The notes under the pieces were generated by a model. It made no database searches. It saw nothing but the letters and a program-made list of their open reading frames with translations, and was not told the origin of the DNA. A DNA stretch of 9,746 nt from Planctomycetaceae bacterium UBA4732 (GTDB taxonomy: Bacteria; Planctomycetota; Planctomycetia; Gemmatales; Gemmataceae): positions 2,576 to 12,321 of the forward strand of contig DHJA01000182.1 of the NCBI GenBank assembly GCA_002404095.1. The letters are read 5' to 3'. A program made the position numbers and the translations under genes. Positions 6,689-9,746 of this stretch are shown piece after piece (position 1 is the stretch's first letter; each line of letters starts with the position of its first letter).

Positions 6689-7453
6689 TTACTTCTTGCT
6701 CTCGCCCACTTCGACGACAATGGCGGAAATGTTGTCGCGCGAACCCTGGTCCAGCGCCAGCTGACAGAGGCCGTCGGCGCACTCCTGGTTGTCGGGCTTT
6801 TCCTTCATGTAATTCATCATCTGCTCGTCGGAGACGACGCCGCTCAGGCCGTCGGTGCAAAGCAGGAAGCGGTCGCCGGTTTGCATCGGCACGACCTTGA
6901 CCTCCGGCCCATCACCCACCTCGGCCGAGCCGAGATATTTCCACAAAACGTTGCGGTAACGGTGAGTGCGAGCCTCGGCGGCGGAAATCGTCTTGGCCTC
7001 GACGAGCGCCTGGGCGATGGAGTGATCGACGGTGAGTTGCTCGATCTTCTTGCCGCGGATCAAGTAGACCCGGCTGTCGCCCATGCCGGCCACGTACATC
7101 AGGCTGCTGCCCTTGCGCCAAACCGTCAAGACGACGGTGGTGCCCATGTTCTTGAGTTCGCGGTCGAGGGCGGCCAGCGACATGATTTCTTCGTTGGCCT
7201 GGACGACCGATCGGCGCACGATCGCCTTGGCGTCGTCGTTGCTAACGGACGCGCCGAGACGTTTCTTTAGTTCGCGCGGCACGATCTCGACGGCGCGCTT
7301 GCTGGCCACCTCGCCGGCCGCTTGCCCACCCATGCCGTCAGCCACCACGCAGACTGTCATCTCCGGAAACAACTGGACGTCGATGGAATCTTCGTTGTTT
7401 TCGCGGTAATTCCCCAGTAAACTACATTTGCCGATGCTCAACGCCAGGGCCAT
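6689..7453 (-). CDS. PP2C-family serine/threonine protein phosphatase
   Basis: A 254-aa cytoplasmic metal-dependent phosphatase of the bacterial PP2C (Stp/PrpC-like) type, which dephosphorylates targets of Hanks-type Ser/Thr kinases. All family motifs are present: RENNED at 17-22, VADGMGG at 37-43, GTTVVLT at 104-110, GDSRVYLIR at 125-133, LTVDHS at 140-145, CTDGLS at 199-204 and SRDNISAIVVE at 238-248. The metal-binding Asp residues D22, D39, D201 and D240 are all kept, so the enzyme should be active. The length is typical for a stand-alone catalytic domain, with no membrane segment. The start at 7453 is preceded by GAGGTGG. It is divergent from the SpoIIE phosphatase gene across a 311-bp region with a large palindrome, and ends before an intrinsic terminator. 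No kinase gene is in the window. Confidence 0.96.
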   Translation of the reverse strand: MALALSIGKCSLLGNYRENNEDSIDVQLFPEMTVCVVADGMGGQAAGEVASKRAVEIVPRELKKRLGASVSNDDAKAIVRRSVVQANEEIMSLAALDRELKNMGTTVVLTVWRKGSSLMYVAGMGDSRVYLIRGKKIEQLTVDHSIAQALVEAKTISAAEARTHRYRNVLWKYLGSAEVGDGPEVKVVPMQTGDRFLLCTDGLSGVVSDEQMMNYMKEKPDNQECADGLCQLALDQGSRDNISAIVVEVGESKK

Positions 7454-7660
7454 GGGGCCACCTCGTTCTTATGCGAATGTGCGAACCTATTCTCAGAGTA
7501 CGGGGCGGAGTCGGGTTGCGGCTAAACGACTCCTCCCAGCCCATCCCACAACTATACGCCGGGGGAGCGCCGCAAGCAACGGCCGCGCCGCGGTTTGCCT
7601 TGCCGGTGCGGCGCCGCGACAATACCATCAGCGCACCCGTTGTCTCGCGCACCGGCGACA
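7454..7660. other. divergent intergenic region, left part
   Basis: This is the first two thirds of the 311-bp gap between two divergent phosphatase genes. It should hold the promoter of the minus-strand PP2C gene, but I cannot point to clear boxes. Short open frames cross it on both strands, with arginine-rich or low-complexity translations typical of non-coding GC-rich DNA. The rest of the gap is the palindrome and the RBS of the plus-strand gene. Confidence 0.5.
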
Positions 7661-7675
7661 CGGTAGCGTCTCGGT

Positions 7676-7705
7676 TTGTCCTATACGTCCTATACATCCT
7701 ATAAG
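7676..7705 (+). promoter_or_regulatory. candidate sigma70-like promoter inside the palindrome
   Basis: TTGTCC (7676-7681) and TATAAG (7700-7705) are 18 bp apart and match the -35/-10 consensus at 4 and 5 of 6 positions. Transcription would start near 7712 and lead into the SpoIIE-type gene, with a leader carrying most of the right arm. Because of the symmetry a weaker pair (TTGTCC-18-TATAGG) faces the PP2C gene on the other strand. The TATA-rich repeat itself could produce this match by chance. Confidence 0.35.
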
Positions 7706-7713
7706 TCCTATAG
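7678..7713. repeat. four tandem 9-bp units in the palindrome
   Basis: GTCCTATAC, GTCCTATAC, ATCCTATAA and GTCCTATAG follow one another without gaps. The inverse form (TATAGGAC) continues in the right arm. The palindrome's inner part is thus built from a 9-bp motif, while its outer part (the GGTAGCGTC side) is unique sequence. Confidence 0.9.
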
Positions 7714-7764
7714 GACGTATAGGACAAACCGGGACGCTACCGGCAACACCCCAAGGAACCTCCC

Positions 7765-9063
7765 ATGAGCGCACCGGCGGTCGTCGTGCAGGAAAAGATC
7801 ACCGATTGGCGTGAACGGCTGGCCCTGACGACGGCCACCATGCGCGCCATGAGCCGGCAGACCGACCCGCAGGAGATGCGCCGCATCTACCTGGACCGCA
7901 TGCGCCAGCTGCGGCCGCTGGACGGTTCCGTGTCGCTGAGTCGTCGCGGCCTCAAGGCGCCGTGGGTCCGTATCACGCGCAGCACACGGTGGGCCGAGGA
8001 CCTCAATCCCTGGAAAGAACAGCACCGCCTGCCGCTGCTTTCCGGCGGCCTGTTGGCCGAGTTGATCTACGGCGACGAGCCGCGCCTGATCGACGACTTA
8101 CACATACCTGCCGACGACCCGGCGGCGGAATACCTGGAGGGGTTTCGTTCCGTTGCCGTCATTCCGCTGTACGACCAGGGTGAGGCATTGAACATGGCGC
8201 TGTTAATGCAGCATGAGCCGGGGGCGTTCAACCCGGAAGACCTGCCGGAGCTGGTGTCGATGAGCAACCTGTTCGGCCGGGCCACGCACAATCTGGTGCT
8301 AATGGAGCAACTGAAGGAGGCCTATGAAGCGGCGGACTACGAGCTGAAGGTGGTGGCCGACATCCAGCGGTCGCTGCTGCCGCGGAAACCGCCCAAGATC
8401 CCGACCATGGCCGTGGCGGCCTACTATCACACCGCCCACCGGGCGGGCGGCGACTACTACGATTTCTTCCCCTTTCCGGATGGCACATGGGGTATTCTGG
8501 TCGCCGACGTGAGCGGCCACGGTACGCCGGCGGCCGTGCTGATGGCGGTGACGCACAGCCTAGCGCACACCTATCAGGGACCGCCGACGCCCCCGGGCGA
8601 CCTGCTCAACCACGTCAACGATCACCTGACAAGGCTGTACACGGCCGAGTCGGATACATTCGTGACGGCGTTTTACGGCGTCTACAACCCGGCGGATCGG
8701 ACGCTGACGTATGCGTCGGCCGGCCACAATCCGCCGCGCCTCAAGCGCTGCGACGACGGCACGTTGGCGGCGTTGGATGGCGCCCGCGGTTTGCCGCTGG
8801 GCATATCGCCGGCCGAGAGGTATCACGAGCAACGACACACGCTAGTACCGGGCGATCAGCTGGTGTTGTACACGGACGGCATCACGGAAGCGGAGGGGCC
8901 ATCGGGCGAGCTGTTCGGGACGGAGCGTTTGGATAAGGTGCTGGAGAATTGCTCGGTGACGGCGACGGACCTGTTGCAGGCGGTGCTGGATGCGGTACAA
9001 GAGTTCACCGCGGGCCGGCCTGCCGCAGACGACCGCACGCTGTTGGTGGCGAAAATATCGTGA
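7765..9063 (+). CDS. SpoIIE-family phosphatase with N-terminal GAF-like sensor domain
   Basis: A 432-aa cytoplasmic protein. Residues about 20-180 have the size and pattern of a GAF-like sensory domain (FRSVAVIPLYDQGEALNMALL at 127-147 is the typical strand pair). Residues about 177-200 form an amphipathic, probably coiled-coil linker ending in ADIQRSLLPRKPP. The SpoIIE/RsbU-type PP2C domain follows: AGGDYYDFF at 227-235, VADVSGHGTPAAVLMA at 246-261, YASAGHNPP at 316-324, LPLGI at 343-347, LYTDGITEA at 368-376 and DDRTLLVAKI at 422-431. The metal-binding Asp residues are all kept. Known relatives dephosphorylate anti-anti-sigma (STAS) proteins in partner-switching pathways; no STAS or anti-sigma gene is in the window, so the target is unknown. 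AAGGA at 7753-7757 is 7 nt before the ATG, just after the palindrome. A 124-aa gene follows 66 bp downstream. Confidence 0.95.
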   Translation: MSAPAVVVQEKITDWRERLALTTATMRAMSRQTDPQEMRRIYLDRMRQLRPLDGSVSLSRRGLKAPWVRITRSTRWAEDLNPWKEQHRLPLLSGGLLAELIYGDEPRLIDDLHIPADDPAAEYLEGFRSVAVIPLYDQGEALNMALLMQHEPGAFNPEDLPELVSMSNLFGRATHNLVLMEQLKEAYEAADYELKVVADIQRSLLPRKPPKIPTMAVAAYYHTAHRAGGDYYDFFPFPDGTWGILVADVSGHGTPAAVLMAVTHSLAHTYQGPPTPPGDLLNHVNDHLTRLYTAESDTFVTAFYGVYNPADRTLTYASAGHNPPRLKRCDDGTLAALDGARGLPLGISPAERYHEQRHTLVPGDQLVLYTDGITEAEGPSGELFGTERLDKVLENCSVTATDLLQAVLDAVQEFTAGRPAADDRTLLVAKIS

Positions 9064-9129
9064 GCACGGCATAGCGCTTGCTTCTCTCAGATAGGCGTTG
9101 CGAAACATTCCCAACCGAGGAGAAGCATC

Positions 9130-9504
9130 ATGGCGAAGTCAAATAAGCGAAGGCAGCCCGAAGAACTGGGGGACATCCCCGCCGGCGCGACCCAGCAGGC
9201 GTCCGACCGCGACGAGCGTCCCGGCGGGGTGCGTCACACTCCCCTGACCGACCGGCACGCCACCGGCGACGACCCTGACGTGGGCCTCGTCGGTCCCCTT
9301 GAGGAAGACCAGTTCGACGACGAACAGGAAGGCCCGCCCTACGCCGGGTTCTCCGGCGGCGCGGTGGGCGGTACGCCGGCGGAGGGTCGGGCCGTGGGCG
9401 GCGAGATTCATGGCGGCATCGCGCCGCAACAAGGCACGCGAAACGTGGACAGCACCATCGGCGCGAGACTGCCCGGCGGGAAGAAAGGTCGGAAAACGAA
9501 GTAA
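9130..9504 (+). CDS. small hydrophilic Gly-rich protein of unknown function
   Basis: A 124-aa protein that I do not recognise. It begins with a basic stretch (MAKSNKRRQP) and ends with one (GGKKGRKTK). The middle is acidic (EEDQFDDEQE at 58-67), followed by a Gly-rich segment (YAGFSGGAVGGTPAEGRAVG at 71-90, then GGEIHGGIAPQ). It has no signal peptide, membrane segment or Cys, and looks largely disordered. The start has a strong GAGGAG site about 6 nt upstream, and the spacing of 66 bp and same strand make co-transcription with the SpoIIE-type gene likely. Low-complexity composition and the lack of a named motif lower confidence, but the ribosome site and the non-random charge blocks favour a real gene. 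It could be an RNA- or DNA-associated or stress-related small protein; this is a guess. Confidence 0.72.
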   Translation: MAKSNKRRQPEELGDIPAGATQQASDRDERPGGVRHTPLTDRHATGDDPDVGLVGPLEEDQFDDEQEGPPYAGFSGGAVGGTPAEGRAVGGEIHGGIAPQQGTRNVDSTIGARLPGGKKGRKTK

Positions 9505-9572
9505 GATTTCGAGAATGGGTCGGCCCATCCAAGGCTGTTCGATTGTCCAAAGGACGCGGTCCACTCTGGCTC

Positions 9573-9594
9573 TCTCCCCCTTGCGGGGGGGAGA
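9573..9594. repeat. G/C-run hairpin, possibly an interspersed palindromic repeat
   Basis: TCTCCCCC, loop TTGC, then seven G and AGA form an 8-bp stem with one extra G. No T-run follows on either strand, so it is a poor intrinsic terminator. Similar CTCTCCCCC/GGGGGAGAG palindromes occur as dispersed elements between genes in many GC-rich genomes; that this is one of them is inference. Confidence 0.5.
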
Positions 9595-9651
9595 ACTATC
9601 GATCAGCCCGGCCGTTCGCCAGGGCAACTTTCAGTCGTTTCTCGAAGGCTC

Positions 9652-9680
9652 TTGCCAACGGCGGCTCGCCGGTATATTCT
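9652..9680 (+). promoter_or_regulatory. weak candidate promoter facing out of the window
   Basis: TTGCCA (9652-9657) is followed by TATATT (9673-9678, spacing 15) or TATTCT (9675-9680, spacing 17). Either could serve a gene or RNA beginning beyond 9746. Neither combination is strong. Confidence 0.25.
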
Positions 9681-9746
9681 GACTTAACGTCGTTCAGCGT
9701 CGAACACCTCTACAAAACGACGCTTCTCAAGCGCGGCGTGTACTCC

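Larger units (their letters stand above)
7661..7742. repeat. large near-perfect palindrome with 34-bp arms
   Basis: The left arm 7661-7694 (starting CGGTAGCGTCTCGG) is the reverse complement of the right arm 7709-7742 (ending GGGACGCTACCG) at 33 of 34 positions. The one mismatch would be a G-U pair in RNA. The loop is 14 nt (7695-7708). The structure ends about 10 nt before the AAGGA ribosome site of the SpoIIE-type gene. Candidate roles are a small palindromic or MITE-like element, a dimeric regulator site, or a leader hairpin affecting translation. It is not placed as a normal terminator, since it lies upstream of both flanking genes. Confidence 0.95.
9505..9746. other. gene-free right end of the window
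   Basis: No credible coding frame is seen here. It holds a short hairpin just after the 124-aa gene (ATGGG-TCGG-CCCAT, 9515-9528, no T-run), a G/C-run hairpin and a weak candidate promoter facing right. No ATG follows that promoter before the window ends. Confidence 0.5.

Noticed and set aside
6485..7270. 261-aa plus-strand frame opposite the PP2C gene
   Set aside because: The opposite strand carries every PP2C motif; this frame has none and no ribosome site.
7422..7727. Minus-strand frame giving a Tyr-Arg-Thr repeat peptide
   Set aside because: The repeat is the translation of the 9-bp DNA repeat in the palindrome, and the frame overlaps the PP2C start region. It is DNA structure, not a gene.
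7661..7742. Palindrome as an intrinsic terminator
   Set aside because: It lies upstream of both flanking genes, between divergent starts, and is not followed by a T-run on either strand.

Overview
The window looks like chromosomal DNA of a planctomycete, probably near the Gemmataceae. It is GC-rich and loosely packed. It carries Tat-exported Gfo/Idh/MocA and FAD oxidoreductases with a carbohydrate-binding-like tail, PP2C and SpoIIE phosphatases side by side, and a Cys/Pro repeat exported protein. This placement is inferred from gene content and protein style; no rRNA or other taxonomic marker is present.

Layout. (1) 39-635, minus: rpmI then rplT (L35, L20), without infC directly upstream. 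(2) 802-4956, minus: a tight three-gene operon. An ApbE-type FMN transferase overlaps by ATGA a Tat-exported Gfo/Idh/MocA oxidoreductase, followed 34 bp later by a Tat-exported FAD oxidoreductase with a C-terminal discoidin-like domain. It reads as an envelope redox module, probably for sugars or glycosides. (3) 4957-5281: no convincing gene. (4) 5282-5957, minus: a VapBC-like toxin-antitoxin pair in which the toxin is broken by an apparent one-base deletion. (5) 6121-6519, minus: a small secreted protein with five 13-residue repeats and a Cys exactly every 13 residues. (6) 6613-6635: a good intrinsic terminator separating it from (7) 6689-7453, minus: a PP2C-type Ser/Thr phosphatase. (8) 7454-7764: divergent intergenic region holding a near-perfect 34-bp-arm palindrome built partly from 9-bp tandem repeats, with a possible promoter in it. 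(9) 7765-9063, plus: a GAF-like plus SpoIIE phosphatase, followed by (10) 9130-9504, an uncharacterised hydrophilic, Gly-rich 124-aa protein. (11) 9505-9746: no gene seen; a G/C-run hairpin and a weak candidate promoter pointing out of the window.

How the genes fit together. The two divergent phosphatases with a shared palindromic control region suggest a local phospho-signalling locus, with the 124-aa protein as a possible co-transcribed partner. The apbE-gfo-FAD oxidoreductase operon is the most coherent metabolic unit. The least explained items are the palindrome at 7661-7742 and the Cys-13 repeat protein. I found no convincing sign of a wholly new multi-gene system such as a defence island, CRISPR array or integron.
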